Below are positions 27,071 through 34,813 of a stretch of 64,000 nucleotides of DNA, in pieces (position 1 is the stretch's first letter; every line of letters begins with the position of its first letter). The stretch comes from Streptomyces sp. NBC_00390 (lineage in GTDB: Bacteria; Actinomycetota; Actinomycetes; Streptomycetales; Streptomycetaceae): NCBI RefSeq assembly GCF_036057275.1, contig NZ_CP107945.1:7874001-7938000 (forward strand), read 5' to 3'. The notes under the pieces are model-generated. The model had not been told where the DNA came from and ran no database searches. It worked only from the letters and a program-made list of their open reading frames with translations. Position numbers and translations under genes: made by a program.

Positions 27071-28603
27071 ATGCCCGCACACACCTCGTACGACGCAGTG
27101 ATCGTGGGTGGTGGCCACAACGGTCTGGTCGCCGCCGCCTATCTCGCCCGCGCAGGGCGCTCCGTCCTGGTTCTGGAGCGGCGCCCGATCACCGGCGGAG
27201 CGGCCGTGTCCACCCGCCCCTTCCCGGGGGTCGACGCCCGCCTGTCGCAGTTCTCTTATCTGGTCTCCCTGCTGCCCGACAAGATCGTGCGCGACCTGGA
27301 ACTCGACTTCGCGGTACGCAAGCGCACCGTCTCCTCCTACACGCCCAAGGGGGACGGCGGCCTGCTCGTGGGCGCCGGCCGCACCCGCGAGTCGTTCGCC
27401 GGGCTGACCGGCGGCGAGCGGGAGTACGCGGCCTGGGAGGAGTTCTACGGAATCACCCACACGGTCGCCCAACGGGTCTTCCCGACGCTGACCGAACCTC
27501 TGCCGACCCGGGAGCAGCTCCGCGGGGTCGTCGACGACGAGGCGGCCTGGCGGATGCTGTTCGAGGAGCCGATCGGCGTCGCGATCGAGAAGCGGTTCGC
27601 CGACGATCTCGTACGGGGAGTGGTGCTCACCGACGCGCTCATCGGGACGTTCGCCGATGCCCATGACCCGAGCCTGCTGCAGAACCGCTGTTTCCTTTAC
27701 CACGTCATCGGCGGTGGCACGGGCGACTGGGACGTGCCGGTGGGCGGCATGGGCGCGTTCACCGACGCACTGGCCGCCGCCGCGCTCGGAGCGGGGGCAG
27801 AGATCGGGCTGTTGCACGAGGCGACCCGTATCGAGACCGACGGCGAGCGCGCCGAGGTCACCTTCCGCACGCCCGACGGCGAGGGTACCGTTGCCGCACG
27901 CCATGTCCTGGTCAACGCCTCACCGCAGGCGCTCGCCGCCCTCCTCGCCGAGCAGGCGCCCGAGCCGGCCGAAGGCGCCCAGCTCAAGGTGAACATGCTG
28001 CTGCGTCGGCTGCCGAGGCTGCGTGACCGCTCCGTCGACCCGCACGAAGCCTTCTCCGGAACCTTCCATGTCTCCGAGGGATACGGGCAGTTGGCGACGG
28101 CATACCAGGAGGCGGCGTCCGGCCGACTGCCCAGTGCACCGCCGTCCGAGATCTACTGCCACTCACTGACGGACCCGTCGATCCTCGCACCCGAGCTCGT
28201 GGCGCAGGGCTACCAGACCCTGACGCTGTTCGGCCTGCACACCCCGGCCCGCCTGTTCGCCGACGACAACGACCAAGTGCGCGCCGACCTGCTGGCCGCG
28301 ACACTGGCCGAACTCGAGGCCCACCTGGACGAGCCGATCGCCGAATGCCTGGCCCTGGACGAGAACGGCGACCCCTGCATCGAGGCCAAGACCCCCCTCG
28401 ACCTGGAGAGGGAACTGCGGCTGCCCGGCGGTCACATCTTCCACCGGGACCTGTCCTTCCCGTACGCGGGCGAGACGACGGGACGCTGGGGTGTGGAGAC
28501 GACACACGCCAATGTGCTGCTGTGCGGTGCGGGTGCCGTCCGCGGCGGCGGGGTGAGCGGTGTGCCGGGCCACAACGCGGCGATGGCGGCGCTGGGCCGG
28601 TGA
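27071..28603 (+). CDS. FAD-dependent oxidoreductase, phytoene-dehydrogenase/PYROXD2-like
   Basis: A 510-residue flavoprotein. The dinucleotide-binding motif YDAVIVGGGHNGLVAAAYLA is at the N-terminus, followed by VLVLERRPITGGAAVS. The C-terminal FAD motif TTHANVLLCGAGAVRGGGVS is typical of this amine-oxidase/carotenoid-dehydrogenase family. The substrate is unknown; no carotenoid genes are nearby. ATG 27071 lies 42 bp after the kinase stop. A strong hairpin at 28611-28641 ends the transcript. Confidence 0.86.
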   Translation: MPAHTSYDAVIVGGGHNGLVAAAYLARAGRSVLVLERRPITGGAAVSTRPFPGVDARLSQFSYLVSLLPDKIVRDLELDFAVRKRTVSSYTPKGDGGLLVGAGRTRESFAGLTGGEREYAAWEEFYGITHTVAQRVFPTLTEPLPTREQLRGVVDDEAAWRMLFEEPIGVAIEKRFADDLVRGVVLTDALIGTFADAHDPSLLQNRCFLYHVIGGGTGDWDVPVGGMGAFTDALAAAALGAGAEIGLLHEATRIETDGERAEVTFRTPDGEGTVAARHVLVNASPQALAALLAEQAPEPAEGAQLKVNMLLRRLPRLRDRSVDPHEAFSGTFHVSEGYGQLATAYQEAASGRLPSAPPSEIYCHSLTDPSILAPELVAQGYQTLTLFGLHTPARLFADDNDQVRADLLAATLAELEAHLDEPIAECLALDENGDPCIEAKTPLDLERELRLPGGHIFHRDLSFPYAGETTGRWGVETTHANVLLCGAGAVRGGGVSGVPGHNAAMAALGR

Positions 28604-28610
28604 ACACGCC

Positions 28611-28641
28611 TGCCGCCCGCGGGGGTTCGCCGCGGGCGGCA
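28611..28641 (+). terminator. Hairpin terminator after the oxidoreductase gene
   Basis: A perfect 11-bp stem, TGCCGCCCGCG / CGCGGGCGGCA, with a 9-nt loop. It begins 7 bp after the stop at 28603 and lacks a T tract, as usual in Streptomyces. Confidence 0.75.
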
Positions 28642-28644
28642 GAT

Positions 28645-28800
28645 ATCCGGTGCCCTGGCGCCGGCCGGAACAGGTCGCCGAGCTGCTGCGCGGTGCCGGG
28701 ATGGTCGTACGCGCCCGGATGGAGCGCGAGCCCGATGACACCGGCGATTTCACGGAGAAAGACGCCGCAGGCGTTCGTGCCGGCCCGCAAGCCGGCCTGA
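28645..28800 (+). pseudogene. SAM-dependent methyltransferase, C-terminal fragment
   Basis: Plus-strand frame 3 reads RYPVPWRRPEQVAELLRGAG then MVVRARMEREPDDTGDFTEK, the typical last helix and strand of a class I methyltransferase. The expected final strand TPQAFVPARKPA and its stop follow in frame 1, so a frameshift lies near 28760. The N-terminal three quarters including the SAM motif are absent. It ends just before the convergent serine hydrolase gene. Confidence 0.6.
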
Positions 28801-28822
28801 CCGCTCCGTCCCTGACGTACGA

Positions 28823-30646
28823 TCAGTCCCGCGACGCGGTCCAGCCGTTCGCCTCGATCAGGGCGGCGTCCGCGGGCCTCACCTCGTCGAAGACCGTGCG
28901 CCCGGCGTCCTCGACCCGCAGCGCGTCCACGTACGCGCCACGACCGGCATAGAGCCGGTCGGTCGCGTACCGCCAGCGCAGCCGTACCTCCTGGCCGCAC
29001 CACGCCGCGAGGTCGGCGTCCAGGCGGTGCCAGACGCGCCCGGACCAGCCGGTGACCGAGCCCGCCGGGTGGGACACGCCCCCGGCACCCTTGGCGGTGG
29101 TGGTGAACGGCACCGGCTGCCAGCTCACGCCATCGTCCGCCGACGCCTCCAGGTACAGTCCGTCCGCGCCGGGCTCGGTGTCCCACCACAGCGAGCAGGT
29201 CAGCCGGGCCCGGCCGGACGACAGGGCGAGCGGCGGCAGGGCGAGGGTGGCCGTCGTGGATCCGGCCGTACCGGAGAACCAGGCGCTGCGGCCGTGCGCG
29301 GGGCGGACGGCGACCGCCCGGGCCATGTTGTTGGCCGCGGCGACGCGCGGTGCGCTGCCCGAGCGCCAACTGCGGACGGGATGGACGGAGTTGCCCAGGA
29401 CGATCAGGAACGAGTCCGTGGTCGGGTCGAGTACCAGGCTGGTGCCGGTGAATCCCGTGTGTCCTGCGGTGTGCGGGGTGGCCATCGCGCCCATGTACCA
29501 GTGCTGGTAGAGCTCGAAGCCGAGTCCGTGCTCGTCGCCGGGGAAGGCCGTGTTGAAGTCGGTGAACATCAGCTCCACCGACGAGCGGCGCAGAACCCGG
29601 GCGTGCCCGTAGGTTCCCCCGTTCAGCAGGGTGCGGGCGAGGACCGCGAGGTCCCAGGCGCAGCAGAAGACTCCGGCGTGACCGGCCACGCCGCCGAAGG
29701 CGTACGCGTTCTCGTCATGGACCTCGCCCCAGACCAGGCCGCGGTCCAGACCGGACCAGGGGAGCCGGGCGTACTCGGTGGCGGCGGTCTTCGGCTTCCA
29801 GGAGGCCGGCGGGTTGAACCGTGTGCGGTGCATCCCGAGTGGAGCAGTGATCTCGTCGTGGAGCAGGACATCCAGAGTGCGCCCGGTGATCTTCTCCAGG
29901 ACCAGCTGGAGCGAGATCAGGTTGAGGTCGGAGTAGAGATACCTGGTGCCGGGAGTGCTCGCCGGGGGCTCGTTCCACAGCAGCCGGAGCCGGCCCTGCT
30001 GGGTCGGCTCCTTGTACAGCGGGATCCAGGCCCGGAAGCCCGAGGTGTGGGTGAGCAACTGGCGCACCGTGATGTCCTGTTTGCCGGCGCCCGCGAACTC
30101 GGGGACGTAGGAGGCGACCGTGGCCTCGAGCTGAAGAGCACCACGCTCGATCTGCTGGACGGCGAGGATCGAGGTGAACAGTTTGGAGACGGACGCCAGA
30201 TCGAAGATCGTGTCCTCGGCCATCGGGATCTGCTCCTCGGCGGGGAGCTCCACGCCGGTGTCCGTCGTGACGTCGTACGACGAGTAGCGCAGCGCTTTGC
30301 CGATGGGCCGGTGGAGCGCCACGGTGTCGCCGCGCCCGGCCAGCAGCACCGCGCCCGCGTACCAGGGGTACTTGGGGGACGGGCCGAGGAACTGCTCGGC
30401 GTCGGTGACCAGTTGCTCCAGCGGGAGGCGCAGCAGCCCGGCCCGCTCGGGTGAGCCGCGCCGCAGTGTCGAGCGGTGACCGGACCCCGACCCCGACCCC
30501 GGCCCGGCGCCCCTGTCCGACGGTCCTTCCGCTGCCGACGCCGCCGTGAAGGGGATCGGCGCCAGCGCGAACGCTCCGCCCAGTGCCAGCATCCCGCTCC
30601 CCATCCGGCGCCGGCTGATCCCTCGGCCCGCTGCGTCCTCGGTCAT
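28823..30646 (-). CDS. Tat-exported serine hydrolase (beta-lactamase/esterase class C fold)
   Basis: A 607-residue secreted enzyme. The Tat signal GRGISRRRMGSGML plus a hydrophobic stretch ends near AASAAEG. The hydrolase core shows catalytic SxxK in DLASVSKLFT, YSDLN as the tyrosine motif, and HTGFTG as the third motif. The last 150 residues (WDTEPGADGLYLEASADDG...VRLRWRYATD) form a beta-sandwich of the immune-inhibitor-A/MAM-like type, probably for binding. A peptidase or esterase role is likely; beta-lactam hydrolysis is not shown. ATG 30646 follows AAAGGGTTGGGG. Confidence 0.85.
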   Translation of the reverse strand: MTEDAAGRGISRRRMGSGMLALGGAFALAPIPFTAASAAEGPSDRGAGPGSGSGSGHRSTLRRGSPERAGLLRLPLEQLVTDAEQFLGPSPKYPWYAGAVLLAGRGDTVALHRPIGKALRYSSYDVTTDTGVELPAEEQIPMAEDTIFDLASVSKLFTSILAVQQIERGALQLEATVASYVPEFAGAGKQDITVRQLLTHTSGFRAWIPLYKEPTQQGRLRLLWNEPPASTPGTRYLYSDLNLISLQLVLEKITGRTLDVLLHDEITAPLGMHRTRFNPPASWKPKTAATEYARLPWSGLDRGLVWGEVHDENAYAFGGVAGHAGVFCCAWDLAVLARTLLNGGTYGHARVLRRSSVELMFTDFNTAFPGDEHGLGFELYQHWYMGAMATPHTAGHTGFTGTSLVLDPTTDSFLIVLGNSVHPVRSWRSGSAPRVAAANNMARAVAVRPAHGRSAWFSGTAGSTTATLALPPLALSSGRARLTCSLWWDTEPGADGLYLEASADDGVSWQPVPFTTTAKGAGGVSHPAGSVTGWSGRVWHRLDADLAAWCGQEVRLRWRYATDRLYAGRGAYVDALRVEDAGRTVFDEVRPADAALIEANGWTASRD

Positions 30647-30752
30647 CCCCAACCCTTTCCTGAAAGTATCTTTCGGGATCTCCTGGCCCACGTGAAACTT
30701 TCTTACCGCACTGATGTGCTGTCAACCGTCCTGCACTGCCGGCGGACCCAAA

Positions 30753-30775
30753 GAATCTGACACTGCATCAGAAAA
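30753..30775. promoter_or_regulatory. Candidate TetR-family operator, site A
   Basis: GAATCTGAC-ACTGC-ATCAGAAAA sits in the divergent region between the serine hydrolase and nitronate monooxygenase genes, 41 bp before the latter's ATG. It matches site B at 52715-52737 in both half-sites (AATCTGAC and TCAGAAAA) with the same 5-bp spacing. The shared dyad suggests one regulator for two acyl-CoA catabolic operons. Confidence 0.55.
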
Positions 30776-30815
30776 TCTCTTCCCTCGTCCGGCACCCTGC
30801 GGCATCCTGCGGCCC

Positions 30816-31925
30816 ATGGAGACGGAGCTGAGCAGACGACTGGGCATCGAGCACGCCATCTTCGGCTTCACGCCGTTCCCGGCGGTGGCCGCGGCCATCA
30901 GCCGCGCCGGCGGCCTCGGCGTACTCGGCGCGGTCCGCTACACCGCCCCCGACGACCTCGCACGCGACCTGGACTGGATCGAAGCACACATCGGCGACAA
31001 GCCCTACGGCCTCGATGTCGTGATGCCCGCCAGGAAGGTCGAGGGCGTGACCGAGGCCGATGTCGAGGCGATGATCCCCGAAGGGCACCGGCAGTTCGTC
31101 CGCGACACCCTGGCCAAACACGGCGTCCCTGAACTCGCCGAAGGCGAGACATCGGGCTGGCGCATCACCGGCTGGATGGAACAGGTCGCCCGCAACCAGC
31201 TCGACGTCGCCTTCGAGCACCCGATCGCCCTGCTCGCCAACGCCCTCGGCTCCCCACCCGCCGATGTCGTCGAACGCGCCCACCGCCACGGCATGCCGGT
31301 CGCCGCGCTGGCCGGCAGCGCCCGGCACGCACAGCGCCACGCCGAAGCGGGCATCGACATCGTCGTTGCCCAGGGGTACGAGGCCGGCGGCCACACCGGC
31401 GAGATCGCCTCCATGGTGCTGACCCCCGAGGTCGTGGACGCCGTCGGACCCTTGCCCGTACTCGCCGCCGGAGGCATCGGCAGCGGCGAACAGATCGCCG
31501 CGGGGCTCGCACTCGGCGCGCAGGGAGTCTGGCTCGGCTCGCTCTGGCTCACCACCACCGAAGCCACGCTCGGCTCGCGTGCCCTCACCGCCAAACTGCT
31601 CGCCGCCTCGTCCGGCGACACCGTCCGCTCCCGTGCCCTCACCGGAAAACCGGCCCGGCAGCTGCGCACCGAGTGGACGGATGCCTGGGACGATCCGGCG
31701 GGCCCCGGGACGCTGCCCATGCCGTTGCAGGGGCTGCTGGTCGCCGAAGCCGTCTCACGCATCCAGAGGTTCGAGGTCGGACCGCTGCTCGGCACCCCGG
31801 TCGGCCAGATCGTCGGCCGGATGAACTCCGAGCGCAGCGTCCAGCAGGTCTTCGACGACCTCACCCGCGGCTTCGAGCGGGCCGTGGACCGTGTCAACCG
31901 CATCGCCGGAAGGAGCGCACCATGA
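30816..31925 (+). CDS. Nitronate monooxygenase / 2-nitropropane dioxygenase-family FMN protein
   Basis: A 369-residue TIM-barrel FMN enzyme. The phosphate-binding motif PVLAAGGIGSGEQIAAGLAL and GYEAGGHTGEIA (with the catalytic His region) are characteristic. HAIFGFTPFPAVAAAISRAG forms the first strand and FMN contact. The real substrate may be a nitronate or an enoyl-type intermediate; pairing with an acyl-CoA ligase favours the latter. Its stop overlaps the next gene's start as ATGA. Confidence 0.85.
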   Translation: METELSRRLGIEHAIFGFTPFPAVAAAISRAGGLGVLGAVRYTAPDDLARDLDWIEAHIGDKPYGLDVVMPARKVEGVTEADVEAMIPEGHRQFVRDTLAKHGVPELAEGETSGWRITGWMEQVARNQLDVAFEHPIALLANALGSPPADVVERAHRHGMPVAALAGSARHAQRHAEAGIDIVVAQGYEAGGHTGEIASMVLTPEVVDAVGPLPVLAAGGIGSGEQIAAGLALGAQGVWLGSLWLTTTEATLGSRALTAKLLAASSGDTVRSRALTGKPARQLRTEWTDAWDDPAGPGTLPMPLQGLLVAEAVSRIQRFEVGPLLGTPVGQIVGRMNSERSVQQVFDDLTRGFERAVDRVNRIAGRSAP

Positions 31926-33499
31926 CCGAACGGCCGTTGGGGTCCCCCCGGACGCCGTCCCCGGGAGGCTTCTGGTCCCAGGCGACCGCCGACCCGCAGC
32001 GCACCGTCCTGATCACCCCGGACGGCGAACACTGGCCCGCGGGGCGCCTCCACGGCGCCGCCAACCAGCTCGTGCACGGCCTGCGCGCCGCGGGCCTGGA
32101 ACGCGGAGACGCCTTCGCCGTCGTGTTGCCCAACGGGGTCGAACTGCTCACCGCGCACCTCGCCGCCACCCAGGCCGGCTTCTATCTGGTGCCCGTCAAC
32201 CACCATCTCGTCGGTCCCGAGATCGCCTGGATCGTCGCCGACTCCGGTGCCAAAGTGCTCATCGCGCACGAGCGGTTCGCGGCCGCCGCGCAGGCCGCGG
32301 CCGACGAGGCGAAGATGCCCGAGAGCCACCGATACGCCGTCGGTACGGTCGTGGGCTTCCGCCGGTACGCCGAACTGCTGGACGGCCGGCCACGGTCCGT
32401 ACCCGACGGGCGCACGCTGGGCTGGGTCATGAACTACACCTCGGGCACCACGGGCCGCCCGCGCGGTATCCGCCGCCCGCTGCCCGGAAAGCTCCCCGAG
32501 GAGACCCACCTCGGCGGTTTCCTCGGCATCTTCGGCATCAAGCCCTTCGACGACAACGTCCATCTCGTCTGCTCGCCGCTCTACCACACCGCGGTGCTCC
32601 AGTTCGCGGCCGCGGCGCTGCACATCGGCCATCCGCTGGTCCTGATGGACAAATGGACGCCCAAGGAGATGCTGCGTCTGATCGACACCTACCGGTGCAC
32701 CCACACCCATATGGTGCCGACCCAGTTCCACCGGCTGCTCGCACTCCCCGACGAGGTGAAGAAGCGCTACGACGTCTCATCCATGCGGCATGCCATCCAC
32801 GGTGCGGCCCCCTGCCCCGACCATGTCAAGCGGGCGATGATCGAGTGGTGGGGGAACTGCGTCGAGGAGTACTACGCGGCCAGTGAGGGCGGTGGCGCCT
32901 TCGCGACGGCCGACGACTGGCTCAGGAAGCCCGGCACGGTGGGCAGGGCCTGGCCCATCAGCGAACTCGCGATCTTCGACGACGACGGCAACCGGCTCCC
33001 GGCCGGCGAAGTCGGGACCGTCTACATGAAGATGTCGACCGGAGGCTTCCGCTACCACAAGGACGACACCAAGACCAGGAACAACCGCATCGGCGACTTC
33101 TTCACCGTGGGCGACCTCGGCTTTCTCGACGAGGACGGCTATCTCTACCTGCGCGACCGCAAGATCGACATGATCATCTCCGGCGGGGTGAACATCTATC
33201 CGGCCGAGATCGAGGCCGCCCTGCTGGCCCACCCGGCCGTCGCCGACGCCGCCGCCTTCGGCATCCCCCACACCGACTGGGGCGAGGAGGTCAAGGCCGT
33301 TGTCGAGCCGGCGGACGGTCATACGGCGGACGACGAGCTCGCCGCGGCGATCCTCGCGCACTGTGAGCGGCAGCTGGCCGGCTACAAGCGCCCACGGACG
33401 GTGGACTTCATCGAATCGATGCCGCGCGACCCGAACGGGAAGCTCTACAAGCGGCGCCTGCGCGCGCCGTACTGGGAGGGGCACGACCGCGCCGTGTGA
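31922..33499 (+). CDS. Acyl-CoA synthetase (AMP-forming)
   Basis: A 525-residue adenylate-forming ligase that activates a carboxylic acid with ATP and CoA. Visible motifs: A3 MNYTSGTTGRPRGI, A5 YYAASEGGG, A7 FTVGDLGFLDEDGYLYLRDR, A8 hinge KIDMIISGGVNIYP and catalytic Lys in PNGKLYKRRLR. It is the second gene of a two-gene operon translationally coupled to the nitronate monooxygenase-type gene. The acid substrate cannot be told from sequence; fatty, aryl or steroid-derived acids are possible. Confidence 0.9.
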   Translation: MTERPLGSPRTPSPGGFWSQATADPQRTVLITPDGEHWPAGRLHGAANQLVHGLRAAGLERGDAFAVVLPNGVELLTAHLAATQAGFYLVPVNHHLVGPEIAWIVADSGAKVLIAHERFAAAAQAAADEAKMPESHRYAVGTVVGFRRYAELLDGRPRSVPDGRTLGWVMNYTSGTTGRPRGIRRPLPGKLPEETHLGGFLGIFGIKPFDDNVHLVCSPLYHTAVLQFAAAALHIGHPLVLMDKWTPKEMLRLIDTYRCTHTHMVPTQFHRLLALPDEVKKRYDVSSMRHAIHGAAPCPDHVKRAMIEWWGNCVEEYYAASEGGGAFATADDWLRKPGTVGRAWPISELAIFDDDGNRLPAGEVGTVYMKMSTGGFRYHKDDTKTRNNRIGDFFTVGDLGFLDEDGYLYLRDRKIDMIISGGVNIYPAEIEAALLAHPAVADAAAFGIPHTDWGEEVKAVVEPADGHTADDELAAAILAHCERQLAGYKRPRTVDFIESMPRDPNGKLYKRRLRAPYWEGHDRAV

Positions 33500-33514
33500 C
33501 GTCCCGCCACCCCC

Positions 33515-33545
33515 GACGGACCGGCCGCCGAGCGGGCGGTCCGTC
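33515..33545 (+). terminator. Hairpin terminator after the acyl-CoA synthetase gene
   Basis: Perfect 9-bp arms GACGGACCG / CGGTCCGTC, 16 bp after the stop at 33499 and before the antiporter gene. Confidence 0.65.
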
Positions 33546-33581
33546 GCGCGGCCGGGGCCGGTCGCTGGCAGCCTGGCACGC

Positions 33582-34688
33582 ATGAGCGCGGTGAAGAGCT
33601 TGTCCGTGTTGGCCCGGTGGACGGTCTGGGTCCCCCTCCTCGCGATCGTCGCCCTGGTGCTGAGCTGGGGGCGCAGTCTGCCGCCGGCGGCGGTCGCCCT
33701 TGTCGCGCTCTGCCTCGCCGGGGCGGTCCTCGCAGCAGTCCATCACGCCGAAGTGGTGGCGTACCGGGTGGGGGAGCCGTTCGGGTCACTGGTGCTGGCG
33801 GTTGCGGTGACGGTCATCGAGGTCGCTCTGATCGTCACCCTGATGGCCGACGGCGGCCCCAAGACCGCTGCGCTGGCGCGGGACACCGTCTTCGCCGCCG
33901 TCATGATCACATGCAACGGGATCATCGGGCTGTGCCTGCTCGTCGCCGCCCTTCACACCAGGGTGGCCGTCTTCCACGCCGAGGGCTCCGGGGGCGCGCT
34001 CGCCACCGTGGCGACGCTGGCCACTCTCAGCCTTGTGCTGCCGACGTTCACCACGAGCAAACCGGGGCCCGAGTTCTCCACGGCGCAGCTGACGTTCGCG
34101 GCCATCGCCTCGCTGGCCCTGTACGGCCTGTTCGTCGCCGTGCAGACGGTCCGGCATCGTGAGTACTTCCTGCCCGTCACCCGCGAAGGCGCGACCATCC
34201 GTGACGACTCCGACCATGCGCCGCCGCCACCCCGTTCCGCGGCCCTGCTCAGCCTCACTCTGCTGATCGTGGCCCTGGTGGCGGTGGTGGGCGACGCCAA
34301 GGCGGTGTCGCCCGCCATCGAGTCCGGCGTGGAGTCGGCAGGTCTGCCGCAGGCCGTCGTCGGGGTGGTCATCGCACTGCTGGTGCTGCTGCCCGAGACC
34401 CTCGCCGCGGTGCGCGCGGCCCGGCGCGAGCGCGTCCAGACGAGCCTCAACCTGGCGCTCGGTTCGGCGATGGCGAGCATCGGGCTGACGATCCCCGCCA
34501 TCGCGCTGGCCACCATCTGGCTGGAGGGACCGCTGGTCCTCGGACTGGGCGCGACGCACATGGTGCTGCTCGCGCTCACTGTTGTCGTCGGCGCGCTCAC
34601 CGTGGTGCCCGGCCGGGCCACACTGCTCCAGGGCGGCGTACATCTCTCGATCTTCGCCGCCTTCGTCTTCCTCGCCATGAGCCCATGA
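33582..34688 (+). CDS. Ca2+/H+ (cation) antiporter, ChaA-like CaCA family
   Basis: A 368-residue membrane protein with about eleven hydrophobic segments. The two CaCA alpha-repeats are visible: HHAEVVAYRVGEPFGSLVLA...VTVIEVALIVTLM and LVLLPETLAAVRAARRERVQTSLNLALGSAMASIGLTI (split here by the reader at LNL). Acidic Glu residues in GEP and LPE positions coordinate the cation. Its likely role is export of Ca2+ or Na+ in exchange for protons. ATG 33582 is the first start after the terminator. Confidence 0.86.
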   Translation: MSAVKSLSVLARWTVWVPLLAIVALVLSWGRSLPPAAVALVALCLAGAVLAAVHHAEVVAYRVGEPFGSLVLAVAVTVIEVALIVTLMADGGPKTAALARDTVFAAVMITCNGIIGLCLLVAALHTRVAVFHAEGSGGALATVATLATLSLVLPTFTTSKPGPEFSTAQLTFAAIASLALYGLFVAVQTVRHREYFLPVTREGATIRDDSDHAPPPPRSAALLSLTLLIVALVAVVGDAKAVSPAIESGVESAGLPQAVVGVVIALLVLLPETLAAVRAARRERVQTSLNLALGSAMASIGLTIPAIALATIWLEGPLVLGLGATHMVLLALTVVVGALTVVPGRATLLQGGVHLSIFAAFVFLAMSP

Positions 34689-34739
34689 GCCCATGAGGCA
34701 TGCAGGCCCCTGAGCCCGTGAGCCGGCAAGTGCGCCTGT

Positions 34740-34769
34740 GAGCCGGCAAGCCCGTTGGGCCACCGGCTC
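34740..34769. terminator. Bidirectional hairpin terminator
   Basis: GAGCCGG / CCGGCTC arms enclose a nested GCCC-GTT-GGGC stem between the convergent antiporter and acylase genes. A GTGAGCCGGCAAG segment is also repeated directly just upstream. Confidence 0.65.
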
Positions 34770-34813
34770 CGGAACGGGGAGCAGGTGAGCCCGGGGCCGT
34801 CACGGCCGATCCG

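Noticed and set aside
25340-27904. 854-codon open frame antisense to the kinase and oxidoreductase
   Set aside because: High-GC shadow of two well-supported genes; the sequence is low-complexity repeats mirroring the TPR units and has no domain.
30690-30725. TTGACA-containing promoter for the serine hydrolase
   Set aside because: The minus-strand TTGACA at 30719-30724 has no good -10 hexamer at 16-18 bp, so it was not listed.
34720-34752. Short direct repeats GTGAGCCGGCAAG as a repeat array or CRISPR
   Set aside because: Only two copies with no regular spacer; part of a terminator region. No CRISPR array was seen anywhere in the window.
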